From: Catonia carolina
Lineage: Eukaryota; Arthropoda; Insecta; Hemiptera; Achilidae
Assembly (NCBI GenBank): GCA_035578175.1
Contig: JAQMRL010000011.1
Coordinates: forward strand, 2,367,501-2,431,500
DNA: 64,000 bases
Direction of reading: 5' to 3'
A program made the position numbers and the translations under genes. Under the pieces are notes generated by a model, which worked only from the letters and a program-made list of their open reading frames with translations, had not been told where the DNA came from and did not search any database. Each line of letters opens with the position of its first letter. Position 1 is the stretch's first letter. This document shows, in pieces, positions 25,101-37,100 of the stretch.

Positions 25101-28100
25101 AGTTTAAATCTCAAGAGTAACTCATTAACTACCGCTAGAGTGCTAAATGAGCTAATTTGATGAAGAATTCCATGATCAATGATGTTTTTTGTAAATGAGT
25201 TGAACAGCAACCTCCGGATTTTAACATTATTTTATTTAACATTAAAAATTAGCTGAGAAATTAATGAGATGAACTGAGAGTTTTCAGCACAGTGCAATAA
25301 TATTCGTTGTTAATGATTTCATTTGGGGCACAAAATGTTAGTTAATAAGATGTAGATAGTCAAAAATGCAATAAGTATAACCTTGTTGACTGATTTTCTT
25401 GCCTTTTGGCGAGTTAATGGTCTTTTACTTGACCTTCCTGAACTAGAGCCTTTAAACTTTCCTGAACCAGAGAGACCCCAATACATTTCTGACAAATACG
25501 ACTGCTGAATGCATGCTAATAAGTGAAAATCATTCGGCATGACTGGACACGCTTTTGTAGCGAGTTAAATATTGCATTTAAGCAGGTTCAAACTTATCCA
25601 ATTGCATCAATCGCTCATACAAACGTCACTCAGGTATTTTTTTGGGACACCCTTTGTATTAAGATCACATAAAAATATTGCTGTAGTTTATAAAGAATTT
25701 AGTACCTTGTTTCCATGTGTGCTGTTACAAACTCTGCAACATTTATTAAACTTAAATAAAAAATTTGAAACAACAGGTAGCATTGTGAATGCACAAAAGC
25801 CTGATCAGGCATGATCAGTTTGTTATTAAGAAACCGTACGAGGTTGCTAAAGCTTTTGTAGCCATTTCTGGTAAATTGAATAGGAATCTGCTGAACTAAG
25901 CATGTCATGAAAAAGTGTACAAAGAATAACACAAGATTTAAAATTTAAACCGTACTATCCACCTGTACTTCTTGTTCTTCATGAGAACGATCTTAATAGA
26001 CGATTGAGCTTTGTGACTTACTCACCATCTATAATGAAGTTGATCCAAACTTGTGATCAATTCTGTGGTGTGATGAAATGTCTTTGTTTTATGATACTCT
26101 TCAGGTATTATTCTCAATTAATCACTGTATTTCATTTACCTAATGATTGTTTCTTTAAGTGCTTTTTGTTTACGTACCATGAAGTTTTGTGTTGGAGAAA
26201 ACCAAGTGGTAAGAGTATGCAGATCTTAATTATTGCATAGTTTGTTCTCTTAAAGGTTTTCTTGTAAAGTATTCCAGTGTTATTTCTGTGTTCATTTATA
26301 AAGAGTTGTTCTCCGAAGACAATTTTTGTTAAATTATTTACTAATATTTCGAATGTAAAATTGAAGTAGCTTTTAAATTTTGATTGATAGTACGCATAAG
26401 AATGCCTGTAGTAAAATTAAAACCTGATTGTACATTTTATCAAAATAAAACAGTGATTTTCTTTTTTAATTGTATTACCTGATCAACTGAGTGAAAACCG
26501 AAATGTTTGACTGCATTTGAATCCTTTATTGACTTCAGTTCCCTCACATATCATATGTATTGCCTAAACAGTGTTATGTATGTCTCCACTATATGAATAT
26601 ATTTGTACCTAAAACTACAAAATTACTGAAGTAGCAATTATATGTATATATATTTTTTTATGAAGAATTGAATGGTAAAATATTGATGTTTATTCGTGCG
26701 ATTATGACAAAGCATGTACATGTTAGCTTTGGCAGAAAAACTGAGATATGTATATGAGATAGAAATATATATTTACTAACCACCAGAATACGGTAACATA
26801 AAACACTTACCAATGTTTATAGCGCTTTCGTGTATCTTGTACACATCTTCAGTAAATTAAAATTTATTACAAGTCACAATTTAAAACTTCCTGCTCCTAC
26901 CATGGTAGATAAGGAATAGTCGATTCTTATATTTAAAACAGTCTTGCCAACTTAATCAGTTGATTGTCGTATTCAATCTGTGTGTTCATTAATTTTTCCC
27001 TGTTATTGTATTTATAAATATAATATTTTTCCAAAATTTCAATTTCATTTTGTTTGTTATTTATTTCTAATATTTCTAGATTATTTTTTATATTCGACAT
27101 ATTATGTTTATTTTTAATCATGTGTTCAGTTACATTGGAGAATTTTCGATTTCCTTTTTTATAGTTAGAATAGTGTTCTGTAAACCGTTTTTTAAAAGAT
27201 CTGGTGGTTTTACCTATATATATTTCATTACATTCATTACATTTAATTTTATAAATTCCACATGAATTAAATTGATTATTTTCTTTTTCTTTATCATTTA
27301 CATTTTTTGCCTTAATATTATGTTTTTGTAAAATAAATTTTATAGGAAACTGAGGTTTATATGCTATTTTGTATTTATTTTTATCGTATATATTGGTAAT
27401 TTTATGTATTCTATGATTTATGTAATTATATGTAATGTATTTATTACCATTTTTGTTTATTTCTTCTTTATTGTTTAATGGTAATAGATGTAAATAGGTA
27501 GTAGATCGAAAATTCTCCAATGTAACTGAACACATGATTAAAAATAAACATAATATGTCGAATATAAAAAATAATCTAGAAATATTAGAAATAAATAACA
27601 AACAAAATGAAATTGAAATTTTGGAAAAATATTATATTTATAAATACAATAACAGGGAAAAATTAATGAACACACAGATTGAATACGACAATCAACTGAT
27701 TAAGTTGGCAAGACTGTTTTAAATATAAGAATCGACTATTCCTTATCTACCATGGTAGGAGCAGGAAGTTTTAAATTGTGACTTGTAATAAATTTTAATT
27801 TACTGAAGATGTGTACAAGATACACGAAAGCGCTATAAACATTGGTAAGTGTTTTATGTTACCGTATTCTGGTGGTTAGTAAATATATATTTCAATTTTA
27901 ATAATACGGCTGTTTAAAAATCCTACATAGGATGTTTAATAAAATAGTATATGAGATAATATAGTATAATTAAATTATGTCTGGTTTGACTGTAAAGAAA
28001 GGCCTCATAGAAAAATCTGTTCTAAAATAATTTTAGTTTTAAAGGGAAGTCATCTTACAGAATCTTATTTTTTTATCCCTAATGTATGTACAATGCAATC

Positions 28101-31100
28101 TGTTCAATTTAAGAACAACAAGCAACCACATGACCCAATGAGATGAGGATGATATGTATGAAGTGTAAGTGAGGTGTAGTGTTGCACAACTCAGGTATCG
28201 ACCTGTGTTGAAAGATATTCCTGAAAGAGTACAATTAATTAAACCCTAACCATCAAAGTACACCAGTAACCACTGTCTAGTATTCAAATTCATATAAAAA
28301 TAACTACCTTTACTAGGACTTGAACCATGAACCTTTGTCTGTTAAACAGCTGATTCGTGGCAACAACTTTACGCCTAGACCAACCCGGTGGGTTACAGAA
28401 TCTTAATGAAAATATTGGCTTGTTCTATTTAAATTTGAATCTCTGATTTAAGGTAGGCCTACTGCATTTTTAAATATTAAAAGTGCAATTTTTCTGTGAA
28501 TTGTTTAAGTTATACAGGCAGAGAAGCCTGTATAACTGGTTTCAGTTGAGGAGTTGAAATGTTATAGTAGACTTGACTGGAAATAAAGATAATTGTTGGT
28601 TCCTTCAATGTATTTCCTTTCATTTTCATGTAATTTAAAACTTAAGTTTTTTTTTGTAATTAGTATCTCAAAAATAGACAATAAAGAAATGTTACATCGA
28701 GTATTTAAAATTAATTTATGTTAATGTAATAACTGGTTGTCTGTATATAAAAAAGTAGATTGGTAAGAACCCATTACATTATAACATTTAATTCTATTAC
28801 AGTGTTAATTTCTTTAATGGGTGGTTGTAGTTGGGTATTGATTGTAATTTTCTATTTTATTTAGTTTGGTGGTCTCTTAAATTTTTGCTGAAATTGCTAC
28901 ATTTTAATAGATTTGTAACAAACTTATATTGTAATTACAATTCCTGTTTTGTTTTCTAATTATGTTATTTTTATTATTATTTTGTTGTTTATTGCAGTAA
29001 AATTTTGGATCCTGATATGAGCCCTTTGGGATTTGATGCTAAAAAACTGTACCAGTTTGTTTCGATTCGGTTCAAGCAAACTACACCTAAAGTTCAAGAG
29101 CAAGCACTTAGTTGGTTGCAGGTAAATAGATTTGACGTAGATGTGTCATATCTTTTGTACAAAATTATGGAAAACAGATAATTTTTTCAATCCTCGTAGG
29201 CAATTGTGAGAACTCAAAATTACTGATTTTTACTTTTCTTGCCTTGTTTGAATATAAAAGGAAGAGAAGTATTGTTTTATGTTAATTTTTTGGAATCAAA
29301 TTTTCAAGTAATATGCTATAGTGATGAGGAAATCTCTGAACCCAAAGACTTTTACTTTTACTTTTCTTGACTTGTTTGATTATAAAAGGAAGAGAAGTAT
29401 TATTTTCATATCAATTTTTTTGGAATCAAATTTTCAAGTAATGCGCTATTGTAATGAGGAAATCTGTGAACCCGAAGAGGATGACAAGAAGCCTATAATG
29501 AGTCACTCTGAAATCGAGACCGTTGAATCTCTGATCAGTTATGTTCAACATCAAGACGAAATAAGTGAAACTGGAGTTATATCTTTAAGAAGGTAGGAAG
29601 ACATGGTTTCCAAAAAACGTGTGCAGTGTGTGAAGCAGACAAACATCACAAACTTTTTCAAGTATAATGTGTGTACTATAAGTTAACTTTTTTAACCAAT
29701 TACAATATAAAGGAAATTAATCTTTATCTTACCTTTGGTTTCCTTTTTAGTTTAAAAAAACTTACGCACCTTTCAGTGGTACCATCTTCTTCAGAGCAAT
29801 ATTAACTAAAATTGAAATTTAGAATGGTGTTTCCATTCAGTCATATTGAATATAACTCTTTTTTTCAAACTAAGAAGGCAACCAAAGGTAAGGTAAAGAT
29901 AAATTATATTTATACTGTAATTTATATTAAGTAGTTGGCAGGATGCATTTCAAAAATATGTTTGTGAATTTTTAATGAATTTTACTTTTTGTACAAATAC
30001 AAATATAATCTTAAACCGATAGAAACATCTAAAATAACATTCAACAACAAATGTGTTCATTATTACTGGTCCTCTAGCGATGTATAAATGGCTTTGTGAT
30101 ATCCTGATTTTTCCTTATCCGAATCAGCTGATCACCATATTAGTCTGGATGTGACTGGTTGTACTGTATTACTGTAATTATAAAGTATTACAGGTATATA
30201 TGTTAAATGTTTAATGATTCCTGTTTCAGGTCCTCACTGCATTAGAGATTGTTATCCCTTTACATCTTCTTTTTTCATTTTTCGAAGAAGGTATTAATAG
30301 TTTAAAACAAAGTGAATCAGCTCCTGCTGAAGAAGACAAAAAACCTGGTCGAAAGAGTAGCATCTGTAAGCACTATATTTTCATACGTAGGTGTCCCCTG
30401 TAGTGTTGGTATACACATTTTCTTTTATATTCTAGTTGTAGTAACTCATTAGTAATTTTAATTTAAACTAGTAATTGAGAATTTATTTGGGCACAACATT
30501 TGTAAATAATTTACACCAATGCTACACAGTATTATAAAATTTCTTTCATATAAATCATGTACACAATATTTACCTTATTTATTTTTACCAATTTGTTCAA
30601 AGCATGTGATGCATTTTAAATGTATTGGTAATCCAGTTAATTTAATACCCGTTTATTTGCCATAACATTTTGTAAATAATGCACCATGAAATTTCATTTT
30701 GTAAATAATTTGCAAACCTGCCCATAACGGACAGGTGGAGTGTCAAATTATTTACACTCACTCTGTTCGTTGCAGGGCTAAAATAAATAGTTCTGTTTTT
30801 TATCACATGGTCAGCCAATTAAATGACTGAATCATTTAAGAACAGAAGAGGTAGAGGTGCAAAAGACACTAATCAGAGTTATCTCCTCTGAAAGTAATGA
30901 ATTTCATTATACAGCCAGACCCTGTGGTGAATGAAGTGAAGGTGTCGTTTGCAGAGTGGAAAATATGTGCTTTTCAGAGGGCCCGGCATGCTGATAAGCG
31001 TACTTTTCCACTCAGTGAGGAAGGCAACGGTAAACCACCTCACTCCTCGTTTTACTTAGTAAAACCTCTACAGGTTCAAACCAGCCTTTTGGCTGATGAT

Positions 31101-34100
31101 CTAAACAACAACAAATAATTTATGATTTTTATGTTTTATTGAAGTGGAAACTTCTTTAAACACACCTTGCACTCTTTCTGAATAGTGAACAAAACTCAAT
31201 TGTCTCATATCACACAGAGAAATGAAAGGTAATTTTTATTCAACTCCTTAATGGGGAAACCCGAATTTCTTTATTTGAGATTAGTTGAACATATGTGCGT
31301 AAGTTATTGTACATAATATTTAATGTATGTATTATAATATTTGTATATGGAACAACACTTTATGGAATTTTGTTTAGATATTCAAATAAATTTGAATCTG
31401 AAATATTCATAACATATTTCAGTTTCCGTAAACTTATTGTTTCATTCTTCTTCTTCATCTTCTTCTTCTGCCTTTCAAGGATTAGGCATCTCTGCCTGTT
31501 TCGAACCTCTCAAATCTGCCCATCTCTTGCTCAGATGTCCTCGTTCTCTCCTGCCCTCCGGCTTATAGCACAGTGTCTGCTTAGGTGTTCTATCCTCCCT
31601 CATTCTGTTTACATGCTCTAACCACTGCATTCTGTTCTGAGATACCTTGTCGTTGATAGAGAAGATGTTGAGTTCTTTTCTTATCTTGGTATTCCTGTAA
31701 CGATCTTCTCGACTACACCCATACGTATGTCTAAGAAATTTCATTTCAGATGGTTACAATCTACTCTCTCTCGCTTTGATAGCACCCAAGTTTCACTGCC
31801 ATAAAGTAGGGTTTCATTCTTATTTATATATTTAAGTAAATTCAAATCTGAAGTATTTATAACATATTTCGGTTTCCATAAACTTATTGTTTCATTCTTA
31901 TTTAGATATTTCAATAAATTCAAATATTAAGTATTTGTAACATATTTCAGTTCCCATAAACCTATTGTTTCATTCTTAGAATATAATAGCAATGAAGAAT
32001 CCAATAGAGCAAAATTCCACTAAATAATTCAGAAATATAATTATATATTTTGTACTTAATTTTACTTTGTGAGTGTAGAAATAAAAATACATAATTTTAT
32101 TTCTTATAAGTTTTCACTTCTATCGTGTGGTCATAAGTACACCACAATGTTTTTTTTTATTTTGTAAAAATCTGTTTCAACCAGGTCTTGTTTTATGAAA
32201 TTGTAATAAGTTGCGCAGCAATCTGCACTAACTTTCCTAATAATCTTCAAGAAGTATAAAATTTTATTCACTTTTTGTCCTCTTTGGGTGATGTAATTCA
32301 TTTAAAATCAGTTGAACTTCATGCATCCAAAATTTCCCCCACCATCACTCAACTAAAGATGGAGCGCATACAAATCAACAAGTCTACAATACATTGAATG
32401 TCTCACACATAGTTCAAAATTTAACCATACAATGTTAAACTATGTTCATTGAGTGTTGAAAGTAACTAGTTCAGGTGAAGAACTGGTTCAGCCAATGACG
32501 GTTTCACTGTTCATTTGCTTGACAGACTGTAAATTCATTTACAGCGTTTAGTTGATGTAATATGTATGTAAAGCGTATGCTATAAAATGATTAGGAAACA
32601 TTAATTAAAACGTATTCAAATAATTAATCAACTCTTACAAAACCAATTAATAAAATTTTACTCAACTCCTGTGATACAAATATCTGCTAAACAAGTACAC
32701 CGCGTTAAGTACAAAACGGGTTTTAACAAACTGTGATAACAATATAGCTACAACCACTCAGGTTTCAAACCTGATTTATGTCTGGTCTTAATCAATAAAG
32801 AGTTCAGCTCTTTTATAATGACCATTCGTTGAATTTCAAGAATAATAAAGAATGACTGAAAATAAAGAATAAAAGAGTAAAGAATAAAAGGATATAAAAG
32901 GGGACAATCTAAAGTGATAAGAACTGACGAGTAAAGTGTAGGAGTAATCTCCTACTCTTTACTAGAACAATCTGAAGAATAATAGAAAGAACATATAGGA
33001 ATAACGAGCGTAATGAGATACGATACAGCTTGCAAACAAAACTGTCAGTGCTTGGAAGGTAATAAACCACTCATGTTGTACCTTTATACAATAACAATTG
33101 TTAAAACAATAACATTATAAATACCATAAGCACCATTCATCAATGTCAATCAATATTTTAGTTTTAGCAATCTAAGAGCTTTACTTTTGTCAAACTGATG
33201 ATTAGAAGTAGTTAGTTAATGTAAGTTACAATCAACCTAATTTTAGAGGCTCTATTAGACATGTTAACATAATTTATTAGTCATTTGTAATGTACTTGGT
33301 ATTTACTGTATAAAAGCTTGAAACTCTGTAAATAAATGCACAAATAAAATACCTTATTACATATTTATGCGTAAAATTTATGTACTGTTTTAAATACAGC
33401 ATTTTGCAGTTAAAGATAAAACGTAAAATGTGTCTGTCGTTGTGCTTTGAAAATTTTCACTTCCATTTCTGTTGTTTTGAAGGTTAAACTTCATTAAAGA
33501 ATGTGTTTCTTAAAATACACAATTTTGACATGGTCAGTGTGTTGCGAACTATTTAGCTGATGGCCGGCCCATTGGCGTAGTGGTTAGTGTAACTGGCTTC
33601 TATGCTAGGGTCCTGGGTTCAATTCCTAGTCAGGTCAAGCATTTATTCATCGCTAATCTTCAATTATCATCCTTCTTACCGTCTGCATTAGCAGTAATTG
33701 TAAAACAGCCGGACTTAAAACCAGAAAAAAAATTATAATAATACCTAAGTTTTTCATGGAGTTTAATTAGGGATAAACTTGGAGATTACCACATGTAATT
33801 TAATAATTTTTGTTTAGGTCATATCTTAGTTCCAATCTACCTTCAACTCTCATACAAAATGGGAATGAAAATTTTGTGGCTTCAGTTAAAGATAAACATT
33901 TTTGTATGAGCTATATTGTTTTATACAGTATGTTTATAATTTATAATCACTTGTGCATGCTCTAAGTTAATTAATCAACCCAGTACCTACTAATTGCTTC
34001 ATTCACATTTCTCACTTTGTATCAATTTTTAATACACAAAATACATTAGTTGCATCACATTTTTATAATTCCCCTTTTTGTAAAATTGAGTTTTTCAATT

Positions 34101-37100
34101 TTAGTGTTCCTGAAATAAAACTTTTATCATAAGGTAAGAACCACAAATTTTCCTACAACTTAAATAAATATACACTAATAATACATATTATTACTCAAAA
34201 AAAGTATATTAATATATTTTTATTAAAAATTATTTATTTAAAACTGTGTAACTTAGACAATTTAGCAATTATAGCCACCTGTTTAAATTATTTTTATAAT
34301 ATTTCTATATCAAGGACTGAATACTACACCATGTCAAAAAGTAAAAAGAATTGTGTTTTTTTTTTAATCTGGAAAATGATAGAAAAATCACTTTGTTTTA
34401 AAGGAACATGGTTACAATAGAACATGTTTGGAATAGTGGAATGTTTTTCTGGTTTACAAATTTCCTTTAGTATTGCTTTTAGAAAAATTGAAGCACATTA
34501 GTTGCTTTGATAGATACGTAAGAATACTGGAAGAACATGAGATCAAATCTAGAACTACTCAGTTAATCAAAAAATTATCAAATATTTATTTATCGACTGA
34601 CTTATGTATTTATTCTAATGGATTTGAACTTTATAATTTGTCTAAATAAATAATTCTTTTCACATGCTTAAAACCTGTATTGTTTTATATTTGTAGCACC
34701 AGTTGTTGAAGATGACACCGGTGGTAATTCAGGTCTTTCTGATGATGAAGCAAGGACAACTAAATCTGGTCTGAGATATGACGATGCTGAAATGAAACTA
34801 TCTTGTTGTGTACTGATGTTAGATATTGTTTTAAAACAGGTTTGTATGATTTTTATTTTATTTTCATAGAAAGCAGTTTTGAAATAGTTTACTCAAAGCT
34901 ATATTTATAAAATGTTAGTAAATAAATTTACTTTATTGGTGGCAATTTTTAAAATTGTCATCTGTCATTTTCCTGTGTCTGTCTGCCCATCACACTCAGA
35001 TATTAGAAACTACAAGAAATAGTAACAAACGGCTTCCTGATTCATAATCTGCTCAAAAAGTTTGTGGGCCTGGATTTGGTTTTGACCGGAAGTGACCGAA
35101 AACTGGAAGTCAAGAGATCAAAGTTGGAATTTAGAAACAAAAATAGTGTCATCATTTGATTCCTCTTAAAGAGTAGATACAGAAATCACTTATGGTTTTT
35201 GTTTTGTTAAAGGTAAGCCTTTTTAAAAGTTGTCACCAGCCATGAGACTTGTCGTTTCATGAAAAGGATTTTTAATACATAAAATAATATTTATTTATTT
35301 TATGTAACATCCTATGTAGGATTATAAACAGCCGTATTATTTAAAATTGAAATATATATTTCTAACCACCAGAATACGGTAACAGAAAACACTTACCAAT
35401 GTTTATAGCACTTTCATGTATCTTGTACTCATCTTCAGTAAATTAAAATTCTTTAAAAAATGTTTTCACATCAAAATTTAAAACTGTATTCCTACCATGG
35501 TAGATTAGGAATAGTCAATTCTTATCTTTTAAAGAAATTTTTTAAAGAATTTTAATTTTCTGAAGATGTGTACAAGATAAACAAAAGCGCTATAAACATT
35601 TGTAAGTGTTTTCTGTTACCGTATTCTGGTGGTTAGAAATATATATTTCAATTCAAAATAATATTTATTTATTTTATTAAACATCCTATGTAGGATTATA
35701 AACAGCCGTATTATTTAAAATTGAAATATATATTTCTAACCACCAGAATACGGTAACAGAAAACACCAATGTTTATAGTGCTTTCGTGTATCTTGTACAC
35801 ATGTTCAGTAAATTAAAATTCTTAAACATTTTTTTACCATGGTAGATAAGGATTCCTTATCAACCATGGTAGGAGTAGGAAGTTTCAAATTTTGATGTGA
35901 AAAAAAATTTAATTTACTGAAGATTTGTACAAGATACACAAAAGCGCTATAAACATTGGTAAGTGTTTTCTGTTACCATATTCTGGTGGTTAGAAATAGT
36001 ATATTTCAATTTCAAAATACTATTTAACTTTTATTTTGAGGATGATCCCTAATGGCTATGCACTGAATTAAACATTCATTGTTTTACTCTCTCTTGCCCT
36101 GTATGATAATAGAGGAAAGTGAAATATTATTTTATGTCAATTTTTTTAAAAACTGAGTTTTCACCAGAAATGCATGTTTTCATGGCCCCTGAAATTGCAT
36201 TACGTATTACTGATTTTAAGAGTAATTAGTAGTGTCTTAATTTTGAGTTTTTGGTATGTAAAATTCCATTTAAAGATTTTTGGTGAGATTGAACAGATTT
36301 TATAGTCTGGTAATTTGAGATTCCAGTACTGATTTTGAGTGGTTATCATTCTGAATAGTTTTCCTGAGGTGTTTAAATTTGCTTTCAATGCAAATTCTAC
36401 AGGATTTAGTATTGAGATTTCTGCTAGATATTTAACTTTTTATCAGTAACTTTGACTTTATCAGGTCTTGTTAAATTTTTATGAATGTTTAGCTTAATTA
36501 CATCTGTATCATAGGAGAGCCTATTTTATTGTTTGTTATTGTTTCATTGTTTGTTACAGATGGAACGTCATGAAGTGGAGAGATTTACCGGAATACATAC
36601 AGTAGTTGCACAAGATGTCTGTAGACTGTTACAATCAATGTTATATACACCATGGCTTGCACCACACTCACATTCTTGTGCTATTTCTTCTAAAAATGAA
36701 TGTCCACGTTGTGAACTGAGCATTGTTTGGCATCAGTTGTCTTTACAACTTGTTGAATATATCGCACCCGAAAATCTTGCACATCCACCCGATGTAAGTG
36801 AATTTGTTAATTCACTTTGTTGAGGATAGTTAATAAATTTCCATGTCTTGTTTTTTTTTCTGAATTATAAAAACAGTAATAGTAATTTCTTTTCAATAAA
36901 ATCTTTTCTTTGAGTTTGTGTCATTCAGAACATTACTTTCAGTAATTATATTCTTTGAACAACTTTTTAGGCATCCAATTTGTGTCAAGCATTAACAACC
37001 AATGCAAAACTTGTCTGTATTATAAATGAATTGGAACAAGCAAGTCCTTTTATTCACTGCCGTAAATAAATACTGCTGTTCTATAATGTTAAACATGTCA

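Larger units (their letters stand above)
26762..27893. mobile_element. Penelope-like element palindrome with GIY-YIG domain (family 1)
   Basis: Arms 26762-27150 and 27505-27893 (389 bases each) are near-perfect reverse complements centred on 27327.5, with a 354-base unique centre. The minus-strand copy encodes a GIY-YIG endonuclease C-terminus. The plus-strand copy holds only its last 60-odd residues. Each arm ends with a 3' untranslated part and a hammerhead-like motif. Penelope-like elements fuse reverse transcriptase with a GIY-YIG nuclease, are often 5'-truncated, and have terminal segments in inverted orientation (family knowledge). No reverse transcriptase is present here. Confidence 0.82.
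35288..36013. mobile_element. Two adjacent Penelope-like palindromes (family 1), decayed
   Basis: Two inverted pairs centred near 35499 and 35862 repeat the arm ends of 26762-27893 (AACCACCAGAATACGGTAAC, CTACCATGGTAGAT and the hammerhead region). No GIY-YIG sequence remains. ATCCTATGTAGGATTATAAA borders both units and also lies just outside the 27.9-kb arm in reverse. Confidence 0.7.

Noticed and set aside
27505..27601. N-terminal 31 residues of the minus-strand GIY-YIG frame
   Set aside because: They are the antisense of the plus-strand arm coding for the nuclease tail, so they are a by-product of the palindrome and not part of the protein.
31475..31744. 89-codon minus-strand frame as a host gene
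   Set aside because: It is a LINE reverse-transcriptase C-terminal fragment with a simple-repeat tail and target duplication.
33563..33632. Possible tRNA gene
   Set aside because: Same reason: promoter boxes without a complete cloverleaf, repeated elsewhere with a shared tail.
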